A stretch of 64,000 nucleotides of DNA from Papilionanthe hookeriana x Papilionanthe teres. Lineage: Eukaryota; Streptophyta; Magnoliopsida; Asparagales; Orchidaceae. A program made the translations under genes and the position numbers. The stretch's first letter is position 1. Every line of letters starts with the position of its first letter. The stretch lies in NCBI GenBank assembly GCA_022702705.1, contig CM040434.1, forward strand, positions 59,513,022-59,577,021. Reading direction: 5' to 3'. Positions 21,471 through 33,480 of the stretch are shown in pieces. The notes beneath the pieces were generated by a model. The model saw only the letters and a program-made list of their open reading frames with translations, was not told the DNA's origin and made no database searches.

Positions 21471-22067
21471 TTATGTACTTTTTGTTACTGCCACAATTGT
21501 TTCTTCTGCTTTTTCTACTGATTTGTGTATTGTGTCCATGTCGAGCTGTGACAGGACCTGTCGTCCTCGAACTGACACTTCAACTGACTCATCCTGCAAG
21601 AAAGCAAATTCTTTTGCAAGGTGGGCTAACGCATCTGCGAGAGCATTTTCTCTTCTAGGAATCTTATAGATCGTTACATTTGGAATTTGCTCCAACAGTC
21701 TCATGGCATACTGAAAGTATTGTTCGAGTCTTGATTTTAGAATTCTGTACTGTCCTACGACCTGTTGAATTATCAATTGAGAATCCCCATAGATGTTGAT
21801 ATCCGTTATCCCCATCTAAATAGTTAACTCCAATCCGGTTATGAGGGCTTCGTATTCGGCTTCATTGTTTGTACACGGTTCTGTTAAATGGTAGGAATAC
21901 CTTAACATCCCCCGCTCTGGTGTTATAAATAATAGTCTGATTCCTGCCTTACCGGGCACTATCGTTTGTGATTCTTTATCTTTCTGTGCTGAGGATGCAC
22001 CGTCGAAGTACAGTTCCCAACGCTGATCATCGGGGTCTTCTAGGCTTATTATCTGCTCATCTGGCAA
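21471..22067 (-). pseudogene. Additional (archaeal-type) RNase H of the Tat-like element
   Basis: A second RNase H domain, separate from the one fused to RT, between RT-RNase H and integrase. Visible motifs: WELYFDGASS (first Asp), NNEAEYEALITGLEL (Glu), IYGDSQLIIQQVVGQY (Asp), and RRENALADALAHLA (last Asp). All four catalytic positions are present. One in-frame TAG (21816-21818) lies between the second and third motifs. Dual RNase H is a known hallmark of the Tat/Ogre branch, and supports the lineage call. Confidence 0.87.
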
Positions 22068-22180
22068 GTCGTCGTTAAGAGGCGACTCTGCCAGTAAAGG
22101 GTGTGCTGCGAGGAAGTCCGCTAGGACTTGTCCCTTTACGGCACAAAGAGGAACGAAAGTTATACTGAATTACAATAGTA

Positions 22181-23524
22181 TCATGTACCACCTAGCAAGT
22201 CTACCGAAAGTGTCGGTCGGGTCATTAAATATTGCAATGGATTGAACTTCGAAATAAGGTTGACCTTATGAGAAAGCATGTAATGCCTGAGCTTTTGAGC
22301 GGCGAAGATCAGGGCCAAACAATGCTTCTCAATAGGAGGATACTTTACTTCCGTCAGAATTAGACGATGGCTTAAGTAGCAGAGAGCATTTTCTTTTCCC
22401 TCGTCATTGACCTGGGCTAGCAGGGCTTCGAGAGAGTCATCTAAATCCGCAGTATAAAGTATCATCAGTCTACCCGAGACTGGGGCTGCTAAGACAGGAG
22501 GTGTCATTAAATATTGTTTGATGTCATCGAAGGCATGTTGACATTTGGAGTCCCAAGTAAACTTGGCATCCTTCTTGATCAAAGCAGAAAAAGGCTGACA
22601 CCTTCCTAACAAATTCGAGATAAAGCGTCGAAGATATGCCAATTTTCCTTGAAAGGATCGTAGTTGTTTCAAGGTTTTGGGAGGTGGCATTTCTAGGATA
22701 GCTTTAATCTTTTCTGGATCGATTTCAATTCCACGATGTCGAACAACAAATCCTAAGAATTTCCCAGAGGTGACGCCGAAGGTGCATTTTAAGGGATTCA
22801 TCTTAAGGTTATATTGTCTTAATCGCTCGAAAACAATTCTCAAGTCATACAAGAGATCTTCTTTTAGTTTGCTTTTCATGACCACATCATCTACATAGCA
22901 CTCGACTTGGTTGTGAATGAGATCATCGAAAATCCTCGTCATTGCTCTTTGATAGGTTGCTCCTGCGTTCTTCAATCCAAACGACATCACTGTGTAGTAG
23001 TATACCCCGATCGACGTTCTGAAGGCTGTAAGTTTTTCATCTTCTGGTGCCATCTTTATCTGATTGTATCCTGATGATCCTTCCATGAATGAGAAGACTT
23101 CATGTGTTGAAGCGATGCCGATCATCAATTCTAGAATTGGTAGAGGGAATTCAACATTTGGACATGCTTTGTTTAAATTTCTGAAGTCCACACAAATTCT
23201 GATCTGACCATTCTTCTTTCTATCCAGTACCACATTGGCTAACCAAGTTGGATATTATTCTTCACAGACAAATTTAGTGTCTATTAGCTTCTTAACTTCT
23301 GCTATTACTTGTTGTTTGATCTCTAGACGCATCCTTCTCGGAGCTTGTCTGACTGGAACAGCAGTAGGATCCACTCCTAACTTGTGAAATGCGACCTCTG
23401 GAGCTAATCCTGGCATTTCATCATAACTCCAAGAAAAATAGTCCTTGAATTCCATTAATAGCTTGATTATCTCTTCAGAGTCTTCTTTATTGAGTAAGGA
23501 ACTAACAAAGGTCGGCCTAGGCTC
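22181..23524 (-). pseudogene. Reverse transcriptase and RNase H of the Tat-like element
   Basis: The RT begins with YFSWSYDEMPGLAPEVAFHKL (about 23440) and reaches RRMRLEIKQQVIAEVKKL before a TAA near 23255. After it the same frame reads on: RICVDFRNLNKACP, FSFMEGSSGYNQIKM, SFGLKNAGATYQRAM and ECYVDDVVMKS (YVDD at 22886-22897). RNase H follows with LYTADLDDSLEALLAQ and YPPIEKHCLALIFA, up to 22181. The first catalytic Asp of RT (normally FMDGSSGYNQI) is Glu here. A frameshift between 22181 and 22067 separates it from the second RNase H. Non-functional copy; family certain. Confidence 0.92.
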
Positions 23525-25408
23525 TTAGCTAGTACCTAAGTTAACTTTGATTAATTCGTCTATTGTAGATTTAATTTCTTCTTTGAATTCTGGCGGAGCA
23601 TCTTCGATTGGCAGATCTTCGAGATCTTCTGAAGCTTCCAAGAAGTTTTCATTAGGCTCGCAAGTGACAACCAAGCAAAATCCCGTATCGTCAACTGATC
23701 CTACTGTGCCGAATCCGAGACCATGTTTTGAATTGGGAGGCCGACTGGCATTGTTCCATAATTTTTCCAAGTGTTGTGATCGACCTTTTGTCCATCGTCG
23801 AGGTAAGACACCACGTTGAATTAAATTTTGAACACAGGGAGAGTACCACTCAAAAGGCAGTTCCATTAATTCAGAAGAAGTAACATCTTCAAATTGTACA
23901 TCTTTTTCATTATTGGAAGAACAAGCACCACAGTAAAACTTGATTGGTTTAGTACCACCACCATGCACTTTCTTGACCACCATACCCTCGATCTTATTAG
24001 AATGGATCGGGGTCAGGGTCATAGTATATACATAATGGTTAATCTTCTCGTACATTGATTTGTATTCTTCATTCTTTTCATCTTCGAGAGAGATCTTGAA
24101 CTGAGGTTTCTTTTGATTTACTGTTGCTGCTTCTTTCTTGATTTCTTCTTCTTTGGAACTGGTCTCCCAATCAACGTCGATGACTGGTTTCTTCTGTCCG
24201 ACTGTTCTAACGTCTCTTCTACGACCCCGTCCCCGGCCTTGACCTCGGGTACGAGTTCTGGAGAAACCTTCACCATCTCGTCGTAAGGGAATGGTGAGTA
24301 ACTGTTGGACTAGAATTTTAGGCTCTTTATTGTCTTGTACTTCTTTTGCTTCATTTGGTATGACATTTCTTGAAAAAATTATTTTCTTTGGGGGCGCGTA
24401 GTAGGCCGCATCTTCTTGAATTCTGATTTCATGCACGGAGAATGGTTGCAAGTCACCTTTGATACACTGTTCTCCTCCTTCGTAATATTTTATGCACCGG
24501 TGCAGAGACGACGGTACCATCCGATTTTCATGAATCCATGGCCGACCCAGTAAAGCATTGAACGATGTCTCAGAGTCAATTATATGGAATTTTGCGGTTC
24601 TCTTTGCTAAGTCACCGGTCTTCATTCACAGTGTTATCGATCCGAGTGCTCTTTCTCCTTTCTAATTGAACCCTCTTAATAACATCTTGTCTGCTTTGAG
24701 GTCGCGAGCATCAATTTTCAAATATGTTAATGGTCGAAGGCTCATTATGTTGATGGATGCTCCCGGATCAACTAACACCCTAGAGAGCATAAACTTTCTT
24801 ATAGTGACTGAGATGTACAACGGTCGATTGTGATCAGCCGTTCCGAGTAGCAAATCATTGTCTGTGAAGGTAACACCTCGATGTTCTTTTAATGAGCAAA
24901 GCTCGTCTAAGGAATTACCGGCCATTTGAGCTAAACAAATCTCTGGATCAAGTAGAGCCTTGATCAGAGTTTCTCTCATCTCCTTTGACAGGATCAGAGC
25001 GTCGTATATGCTTAGTTTAGCTGGTAGCTTCCTAAGATGGGCTAGCACGTTGTAGTCTACTTTATTACCATGATCCTCGGTTTCTTCTCGAATGGGCAAT
25101 TCCTCTGCTGGGGTTGGCTCTTCCTGAGCAACAACCTGCTTTCCTTTATCCTTTGAACCCATTCTCTGAGGTAGAACTTTTCCGCTTCTTAGGTTGACTT
25201 CAGTTATTTCTTCTGAATCTGGTGTTGAATCTGACGGTGTCTCCTCGTGAATTGGAATGACTGGCTCTTCTGGCGTTGCTTCGAAATCTGATAACTCCAA
25301 TTCTATAGCGATTGGAGATCCTTGAAATTCACAAATAGACTCGTTTGTTATGGATCTTTCGTAGCCATCCTTGTGAACTTCTTCTCCTTCGTCGTGGTCA
25401 TTGAGGTT
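23525..25408 (-). pseudogene. Aspartic protease region and PR-RT linker of the Tat-like element
   Basis: Acidic Glu/Pro/Thr-rich lead-in (25300-25060), LRSGKVLP, then protease sequence with the active-site block SRVLVDPGASINIM. The triad reads DPG (24761-24769) instead of D[ST]G, a single TCG-to-CCG type change that should inactivate it. The second block LLGRPWIHENRMVPSSLH lies at about 24560-24500. A ~340-residue linker follows, with an Arg/Gly cluster (RTRTRGQGRGRGRRRD, about 24265-24215), and leads to RT in the same frame. Stops interrupt near 25409, 24662 and 23525. Family knowledge: Tat/Ogre elements often have such a long PR-RT linker. Confidence 0.82.
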
Positions 25409-27375
25409 TTAGTATGATTTGAGAATCGTTGTATCAGAATCGAGGTCCCAAATAGGTTTGTTTTCATTAGTTACGTAATCGTTAGAAATAGTCAAAACAT
25501 AACCAACGCCAAAACTCTTATCATTATAAGATCCCGCCGGGTTGAGCAAATAATCATACAGAGTCAGAGGTTCGAGGGATTTCTCCACCGAATCGGAAAC
25601 AACTATCCTAGGATAAGCAGCCCCTAGTCTACTCTTTGGAGCCTCGGTTTTCTTCTCTTCTACGATTTTCTCTTCTTTCTGGGGCGGTTCTTCAATCACA
25701 AGCGATAGTGCTGACTCAGCAGGTTTCAAACTTTGAGTTGCAGCACGAACCGAATCTGTCTGGATGTGATCCAAAATTTTCTTTGAAGAATTTGTCCAGA
25801 CGGTACTCCATCCATCATGGGTTGTGTAAGGGTCTATCGGAACAATGGAATCCGTTGAAATAACATTGACGGAACCTCCTTTTTGGGGTTTCTTCATGTA
25901 TTCCTTTGGGATCTTTATGTTCCCTTTCCGGAGATTGTCGTCAAGCCAACTCTTGAAAGTGATGCAATCCTCTATCTTATGCCCGAGCATCCGGTGGTAA
26001 GGGCAATAGTTTGGATGATCTTTCATATTGACTTCTTCCGGCCTCTTGCGCTCTGGTAGCTGAAAATCTGGTGTCTTCATTAAACCGCGGAACATTTTCG
26101 CTATTGCTTAAGTTTTGAATGTATATTCCCTATTTAGAAGTTCTTTCAGGGTACGCGATGGACGAGGCAGTTGCTCATAATGCTTAGGCTACTGATAGTT
26201 CGGTCAAGGCTGTTGGTAACCCTGCTGAGGTTGTTGGTAAGTATGTTGCGGTGGTTGATAACTAGGCTGTGGCCGCTCTGGCTGTATCTGCACTGGCTGC
26301 TTGCCCTTATCTACTGCCGCGACGATTCTGGATTTCTTTTCGAATGTTTTCACGGGCTTCTGCTTATCGTTCTTGTCCACAAAACTTAGCTGCTTCACTT
26401 CCTCTTGCAAGCTCCCAGCCTTGCTAAGCAGCTTCTCGAAAGTCTTGATTGTAAATCCTTTAAGGAGAAGTGCTATTGGGCCATGGATACTCTTAAGAAA
26501 TATGCCGACTGCATGCTGTTATTCAAGTTGTGGTTCACACTTCATGCTTAAATTTCTCCATCGAAGTATGTAATCCACTAAAGTCTCATTCGGTTTCTGG
26601 TGCTCCACCACTAAATCACCAATGGTGATGTGGTGTCGAGCCCCGGCAAATCGCTTAACAAAGAGGTTTTCTAACTCTAAAAAGGTCTTAAATGAACCAT
26701 TTGGCAATTCTGCGTACCAGTCGAAGGCAATCCCTAAAAAACTGCTGACGAACTGTCGGAAAAGCAATGCGTCACTCCCACCGGCATTGCAGCAACTAGC
26801 ACAAAAATGTGCTGCCGGGGGTTTCCCATTCCATCAAAAGTCTTAAACAGAGGTGGTACGAAGCCTTTCGAGTATTGGACTGCATCAAACTTTTTGGGGT
26901 AAGGTCTACCCGTCTGAATAGATGCTCCACTCTTAGATTGTGCTAGGGCTTCTCGCACTTGCTGTTCTACCATATTTTTAAGGTGTTTTTCGGGAATCAT
27001 GCTCTGTGCAGCATCCTTCTTTGGTGGCTCATCTCCGTTGACAGAGGTGATCTCTTTTCCTCCATCTGCAATATGGATGATCTCTGAGGGTGTTTCTTTC
27101 TGTGGTTGCACCTGACTCTGGAGAGTGACTAAAGCAGCAGCCATCTCTTCCATCCTCCTTGCCATCTGGGAAATTGTGTCATCTCTTTCCCGAAGCTGTG
27201 CTCTCATCACTTCCTGTTCATCTCTTTCCGCAGCTGCCGGAGCACCCTGTGAGGCTGACGATGCTCGTGTTTCAACCATGTTGATCTCGGCACACTCCTC
27301 ATCCATGAATTCCGAAGAATCAACTTCCTTTTCCAACTTTTCTCCTCTTTCTTTTGCCAACCGTCGGATATCCAT
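25409..27375 (-). pseudogene. Gag of the Tat-like element
   Basis: Nucleocapsid/capsid protein. A coiled-coil-like segment (RERDDTISQMARRMEEMAAALVT) precedes the capsid core, YSKGFVPPLFKTFDGMGNPRQHI, then after a frameshift near 26800 LLFRQFVSSFLGIAFDWYAE and VDYILRWRNLSMKC. A Gln/Pro-rich stretch with repeated YQQP/YQPP (26290-26204) follows. The zinc knuckle reads CPYHRMLGHKIEDC (Cx2Hx4Hx4C, about 26005-25964), a variant common in the Tat branch. In-frame stops lie at about 26519 and 26204. It continues in frame from the N-terminal ORF at 27376-28512 and into the protease. Confidence 0.85.
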
Positions 27376-28512
27376 CCTTAGCTTTCCTAGAGCATCATCG
27401 AGGGGTCTCTTCCAGATGGTATCGCGGTTGTCGTGTGAAGGTTGTTGAACTTCTTTTTCGGGAGTTTCTTTTATTGCAGTAGCACATCCTTCTTATTCAG
27501 GCTCTTTGATGAGACTTTTCTTCTCAGGACGTTGAGTTGGTCTCAGCTCGGTAATAATAGGTCGCCACACCATCCTTCTTGCAGCAGAAGGCCTAGGACT
27601 GGAAGGTCTGTCGGCTATATGCTGGTAGGTGGTGTCCTCCCTAATATGATGGCCCGATACAACAACGAGTGAACTAGCTCTCATTTTCTTCCTTGGTTTC
27701 TCTACGGCAGTGACAGGCTCTACTCGTGGTCCGAGGCGGGATCTAGCTGGCACTCATCCCATTCTTCTTAGGATTTCTGATACGGGGCATCTTTCTTTCT
27801 TTGCCAATTTTTCTATCACGGCCTGTAGCCGAGCAAATGGCGTAGTCTTAACCCTTTTTCTTTTATAGTTATTATAGTATGCAGGTCGGGGTAATGTAGC
27901 AACGATCCTTCTGACGTCTTCTTCATCCGATGCAGTAGAGAGGGGGTGAAACCTACTCCCTTTCAACAGAGGTACATACTCAGGCAGTTCTTCTCTTTCC
28001 TCTGGAATTTCTTCTAGAAAAGCAACTTCAGCAACTTTGGCTTTCTCAATCCTGGCTATCTTTCTGCTTCTATTTCTCCTTTGAGTCCGAGTTAGGGGTG
28101 CAACACTTAAATTGGACCCAATCTTGAAAATAGATGGTATTGTAGCAAAATATGTACCCTTCATGGAGACAGGCTCACCACAGACTTGGAATTCCTTCCC
28201 CTTTAGTTTGGCAGAAGCTGGGGTAGGTGCAGAGATGACTTGACTGGTGGGGGTAGAGACAACAGTTCTCCTACGAATAGCAGTACTTCTTTCAGCTAGA
28301 ACCCTTTGCAGGGGAGGGAATTCTTGAGTTGACTTCAAGTTGAACTCAATTACAGGCTCTTCAGTTTCTGGCACTTTGTCCATTAGTACGAAGAGGTCTG
28401 TGTTGTCGAATCCTTGTCCAAAATGGATGATCCCATTGTCAGGCAGCTCATCCGTATAGACGGCGAAGTCCATTTCATTGGTGAAGGAGAAAATTAACTT
28501 TGGCCCAGTCAT
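27376..28512 (-). pseudogene. N-terminal ORF fused in frame to gag
   Basis: About 380 codons upstream of the recognised gag sequence, in the same reading frame, broken only by TGA at 27754-27756 and TAA at 27493-27495. ATG 28512 (MTGPKLIFSFTNEMDF) is the likely start and opens about 510 nt after the PBS. The protein is rich in Arg/Lys (RTQRRNRSRKIARIEKAK) with an acidic stretch (EEIPEEREELPEYVPLL). I recognise no domain. Ogre elements are known for an extra ORF before gag of unknown function; here the frame appears continuous with gag-pol, which may mean that one polyprotein carried it. Confidence 0.65.
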
Positions 28513-29024
28513 TTTCTGCAGGGTAGATTTCGAACGTCAGTCCCAAATTATGCTTCCTTTTGTCACAAAACTTAGGACAAAAAAGAAAGAGTCCGAACAC
28601 ATTTTCGTTTATCTTAGTGCATTTATGATTTAAAAGAGTTTGTTTAAAGGGTTGTTTATTAGAAGATTTGTTTGTTAACAATGAAATGATTAAAGGTATA
28701 GGAAAGGTAAATGACCTGATTAAGAATTGGAAAGGAAGAGAAAGACTCGCAAAACTTTTGAACCCAAAGGACCGCTCCTAAGCTAACACCTATTAGGGGT
28801 CCACCCCACCTCAGAAAAAGAGGTAAAAGGATTTCAGAACCTCTCTGTTTAGGGGTTTCTAAACAGTGGCTCCTAAATCCGAGAGAAGTTGGCTATACCC
28901 GTTCAAGATAGAAATGAACGTGGTACGCCAACGGAAAGAATGGTAGTTTGCTCCACTAGGGACATGGATATACTACCGATTTATGAAAGCAAAACCATCT
29001 GATTAAAATGGAGAGAGGAACTAG
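28513..29024 (-). other. 5' leader of the Tat-like element
   Basis: About 510 bp between PBS and the first ATG of the N-terminal ORF. It has short ORFs only (for example 28475-28681). Packaging signals would be expected here, but none is identifiable by eye. Confidence 0.5.
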
Positions 29025-29042
29025 TCCCCAGCGGAGTCGCCA
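29025..29042 (-). other. Primer-binding site of the Tat-like element
   Basis: Read on the - strand: TGGCGACTCCGCTGGGGA, 5 nt after the 5' LTR end. This is the PBS type I associate with Tat/Ogre elements, complementary to the 3' end of a tRNA-Arg (from memory; the exact tRNA should be checked). It fixes the direction of the element. Confidence 0.85.
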
Positions 29043-29086
29043 GAAATTGTCGGCATATTTTTAGGTTGTAAGTTTAATTTTAAAAA

Positions 29087-29110
29087 GTGGTCGCCTACAG
29101 AAATTGTCGG
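29087..29110 (-). other. Degenerate LTR-end/PBS motif inside the LTR
   Basis: Forty to sixty nt inside the LTR end lies a near copy of the LTR/PBS junction: on - it reads CCGACAATTTCTGTAGGCGACC, against CCGACAATTTCTGGCGACTCC at the real junction. The 3' LTR has it too, at 7110-7133 with one change, so it is part of the LTR and not a later event in this copy. Confidence 0.6.
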
Positions 29111-31263
29111 CGAATTTTAAATTTTAAATTTAATTTAAATTTAAATATATATATATATAAATATATAGTTTAAAAGATAGCATTTGATTTTGAAAATAAT
29201 TTTAAGTTTGAAAATTTTAAGATATGAAATCAAACCGATCTCACATCCCAAACAGTTTATATAAACGAGCACCGCACCACAAACCGTATATCTATCCCGA
29301 AGAATAGACACACTGCTTGATGATGGGGCTCGGTTAAATAAACTAGAAGATTTTTGACATCCGTTTGGTCTGCGAACCAATTTTATAAGCCGATAAGTTA
29401 TCCTGCTTAATATAAAAGAATTAAGCAGGGTTTATATTACCGGGTTCTTAAAGTCCCCTATAAGGGCAAGCCCCTATAGTTAATTACATCTTAAATGACA
29501 GGAATCATTTAAGAAAACTCTCGATAATGATCAGTGGTTTTGCTCTCAAGAATTTCAAAGTTTAAGGTTTCCAAAGGATTGGATTTTGGAAACTTCAATA
29601 GGGATTAGCTCAAATTCGGAACAGTTTATTTCAGGATTCCAAATGAAGAGAAGTAGGAGAAGCTGAGGATCCAAGGCAAATCTTGGCAACTTCCCAAACT
29701 ATCCTATTATTTGGCTTCAATTTGGGAATCCACTTAATGTTTCAATCTTGCCAATTTTAGTTAATTAGGACTTATATTTATATGACATAATCATATAAAT
29801 AGCCTTAAAGATGTGAGGGTTTATGTCGTACCAAACGACTACCTCGGACTCCTATGACCGGTTAGGGCTTAATTTATGAGACATGATAATGCAAATGACT
29901 AACAAAGAGTTGAGGATTTATGTTGCACTATACAAACTACCTCGAAATCCTATGGCTTTGTTATTTAATTTTAGGAAATGTTTTGCTAAAATAGACACAA
30001 GTTTTGCTGACGAAGATGGTTGTGCTGCCCACTATGCTCCAAGCTCCTTGTTGTTGCAGAGGTTTGGTTTTGGAAAGTGAAAATTAGGGGATGAGAAAAG
30101 TGTTTTGGTTTAGAAATCTTAAAGTCCAAATATTTTTAATATTTTAATTAAAACAAATCTTAAAGTTGTTTAAACAGAATCGATTAAGATCCCACGGTTC
30201 CGTCATCCCGACACCGTTATTTTCATCGAATTCACTTAGTCCAGATGAATTTGCTAAACTCAATCGAATGAGTTCCATACTTTCATTTAGACCGTGGGAA
30301 ATCCAGTTAGCAACACGTGGGTTACATCATCCGAGGTATTCCCGCTCATTCAACGAGACGTTTTAATTTAGTTGTAATTCAAGTTTTGGTGTTCAGTTTG
30401 TGATTAAATTTTGAGTTGTTTTATATTTTGGAATATTGTGGCGGTGAATTTTATCTTGTAGTGACTTTTAATTTAGTATTGGTTTCAGTTTTGTGACTAT
30501 CCTAAAGGTTTTAGTTTTCATGCAATAGTTTTGTTTAACATGCAGGAAAAGTAAAGCGCAATGCATGTAAGTAAATTACAATAAAGTAAATTGCAATAAT
30601 GTAAAAGCGTACCTGGAGGGTCTTCCCGTCATCCCAAGCTGCACTTAAAACATATATTAAGGCATTTAAACATTTATAACAAGTACCTAGGTAAAGCTAA
30701 GGGAAGGTTTTGGTTGTCTATCAAAGTCCTAATCTTATTGCTAGTCATCTCCTATGACGTCTAAGTACTTGCGTTTTGTTTAAGGATGATTTTCTTCATC
30801 AAAGAACAATTAAATTCAATTGTTCTTCTAAAACATCTCATCATATTGAGAAAGTGTTTAGGACAATTCCTAAACATCTTTTCAATATTTTCGAGATTAT
30901 TTTGAGTCCAAGAAAATTTAGTTGCACAGGTGAATTAATCATCTAGAAGTTTAGTTAAGCTTTGTCTCTTGCTCAGTAAATTTGGGCATTTGATTACCTG
31001 ATGAATGAAGTGACATCTCACTTAATACTCCGTTTAAGAGTTATAATAATTAAAACCTTTAGGGGCAAGTTGGTTTGTTGAGGATTTTAATAATTCTTAA
31101 TTTGAAGTTTTAGTTAAAAGTTTAAAGTGATTTAGTTTAATTATGAGATTTTAATTAATAATTTTGAGTTTGGAATAGTGTTCAAATTATTTTTGGTTTA
31201 AATCTTTATACTTTAAGTGATCTTACTATTTTAAACTTGTTTTACTTTTATTATCGAATGATG

Positions 31264-31443
31264 TTAATTTAATTTAATTTAAATTTCATTTAACCGAATT
31301 TAACTTAATTTAATTTAATTTAATTTCAATATTTAAAATTAAATTTAATTTGATTTAATTGTTATAATGTTAATTTAATTTAATTTGAATTTTAATTTAA
31401 TTTGTACTTAATTTAATTTAATTTAATTCAAATTTAATTTAAT
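31264..31443. repeat. AATTT/TTAAT microsatellite in 5' LTR
   Basis: Counterpart of the tract at 9269-9425, with a different arrangement of TTTAA units and GAATTT interruptions, as expected from slippage after insertion. Confidence 0.8.
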
Positions 31444-33257
31444 TGTTAAACTACTTAATATTTTGAGCTTTCCTTTAATTTAAGGGTTATTATTTTTTTA
31501 ATTTTTTAATTTTAATTTAATTAGTTTGGATTATCATTTAAATCTTAATTAAGAGTTAAATATTATTAAAGTGATTTATTTAGGGATTTTTTTTATTAAA
31601 GAATTAATATCCTCTCAAGTTATATCCCTATTTTTAATAATTCAAATATTCATTAATCTTCCAAAATTTAAATTTGTTTAAATAATTAAAGTTTCATTTT
31701 TGGTTTATTAAAAGTGATTAATGGGTTCCTACCCTTTTAATTTCCCAAAGTTTCAATCATCCAAGAAAGATAAAATCAAATATTTTACCCCCCACTTTAA
31801 TTAAACCTAAAATTTTAATAAATGAGTTTAAATTCTTTAATTACCATTATGCCCTTTTAGGCTTATTTGTTTCATAACTCACTAAATTGAGTTCAAATGA
31901 ACCTGAAATTTTTATGTCACTTCACTCATATGTCAATTAAGACATTAGAGGAGAAAATATGATTTTTCTGAATTTAATTTATTTATATAATTATTTTTAG
32001 TGAAAAATAGGGATTTTCAATGGAAATTCAACAACATGACCAAGGAAAGCGTTTCGTCCTTAAGAAAATTATGGGATGTTCCTAATGACTAGAGTATAAC
32101 TTGGATTTTTCTGAATTTTTTTTATTTATTATAATTATTTTAAGTTTTGTAGTGTTAATTAATTATAAAATAAAATTGAAGTTGAAAAATAGATTTTATA
32201 TTTTATTAAATCTCTCTGACCTCAAGGAGTTCAGAGAAACAAATTTTAGAATTTTCTTATATTTCTTTGATTTATTGGAAATAATTTAGTGAAAGGGTTA
32301 GAAAATACATTTTTTAATATTAAAAATTGTTTTAAGCATTTAAAATTCAATATCTTAACTTAGAGACTTGGGAAAAATATTTGGTTTGTTCCTAAGTGAT
32401 TAGGAGTCAAAATGTGACATTTTTATGATTTTTAATATTTTTATGATTTTTATTATTTATTAATTAATAAAATATTAAAAATATCATTAAAAATGAAAAA
32501 TTTTAGAAAATTTCACTTTTAATTTTCAAAGACTTTTCTGATATCAGAGAGCCCACAAAACTAATTTGGTGAATTTTTTAAATGCATTTTTGGAGTTATA
32601 AATTTTTTAAGTTTAATTTTGATCATGTGGCTTAATTAATCTATCTAGTGGGGCTAATCATTTCCAATTGACCTCAAATTTTTATACAAGTTTCTCTGTA
32701 TCCTAAAGATCAATGGAGAATTGATTTCAAGTTATTTTAATGTGTGGTTAACCTAAATTAATTAAAGTTCAGTTTTGAGTAATTAGACCAATTAGGGTTA
32801 TTCTTAATGAATTAACTCAAGATATAATTATCCTAGAGACCTCTGGTCCTAGGAAACTTCCCCAATTTTTCTGGAATTTATTGAACAATATGCTAATTAT
32901 TGGAATTAAAATATCAAAAAGAGTGACATAAACTTGAAAAATACATAACTTTCCATAGGGATGGCTTCTAACCTTAAAAAATTCAGGGAATGTTCCCAAG
33001 ATCAGAGGCTTCAAAAGCCCTATAGTTTCCTGCCATGGTGAATTGTCTATGCAAATGGAGAATCAAAATACTGAAATGAGTAAATAATTAATTAAAAATA
33101 AAATACTCATCAAAATAACTTGATTTCTTTTCCACATTATTTTCCTCTATACACTGAGCAAGAGGGTATTTTTAGTTTATTTTTATGATTTTACACAAAG
33201 ATATGGATTTTCTATGTTCTGGGTATTTAAATAAATAAAAAAATCCTACTTTTTACT

Positions 33258-33480
33258 TATCCACGCGGCACCGACTCATCCTCGGCAGCTCCGAAAGCCC
33301 ACGTGTCGCGCTCCCATTCGACGCCGCCATTTGACTCAGCGCTCTAGGGGCCCGCGGTTCATGTAACGTTCTCTGGTCCGGTGGAATCTAGACCGTCCAC
33401 TCGATACACACTTGATCGGACGGCGCCTGGTCATCGTCTACGACTTGTGTGCACCCGTGACCGTTCACATTAAAACCCTA
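33258..33480. promoter_or_regulatory. GC-rich island in the Tat-like LTR, possible regulatory region
   Basis: About 220 bp clearly richer in GC and CpG than the surrounding AT-rich LTR (counterpart 11235-11460). It contains a G-box (CACGTG, 33300-33305) in a CCCACGTGTCGCG context. Read on the element (-) strand, an AT-rich TTTAAATA motif (about 33224-33231) lies just downstream and could act as a TATA box. That assignment is weak. Confidence 0.3.
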
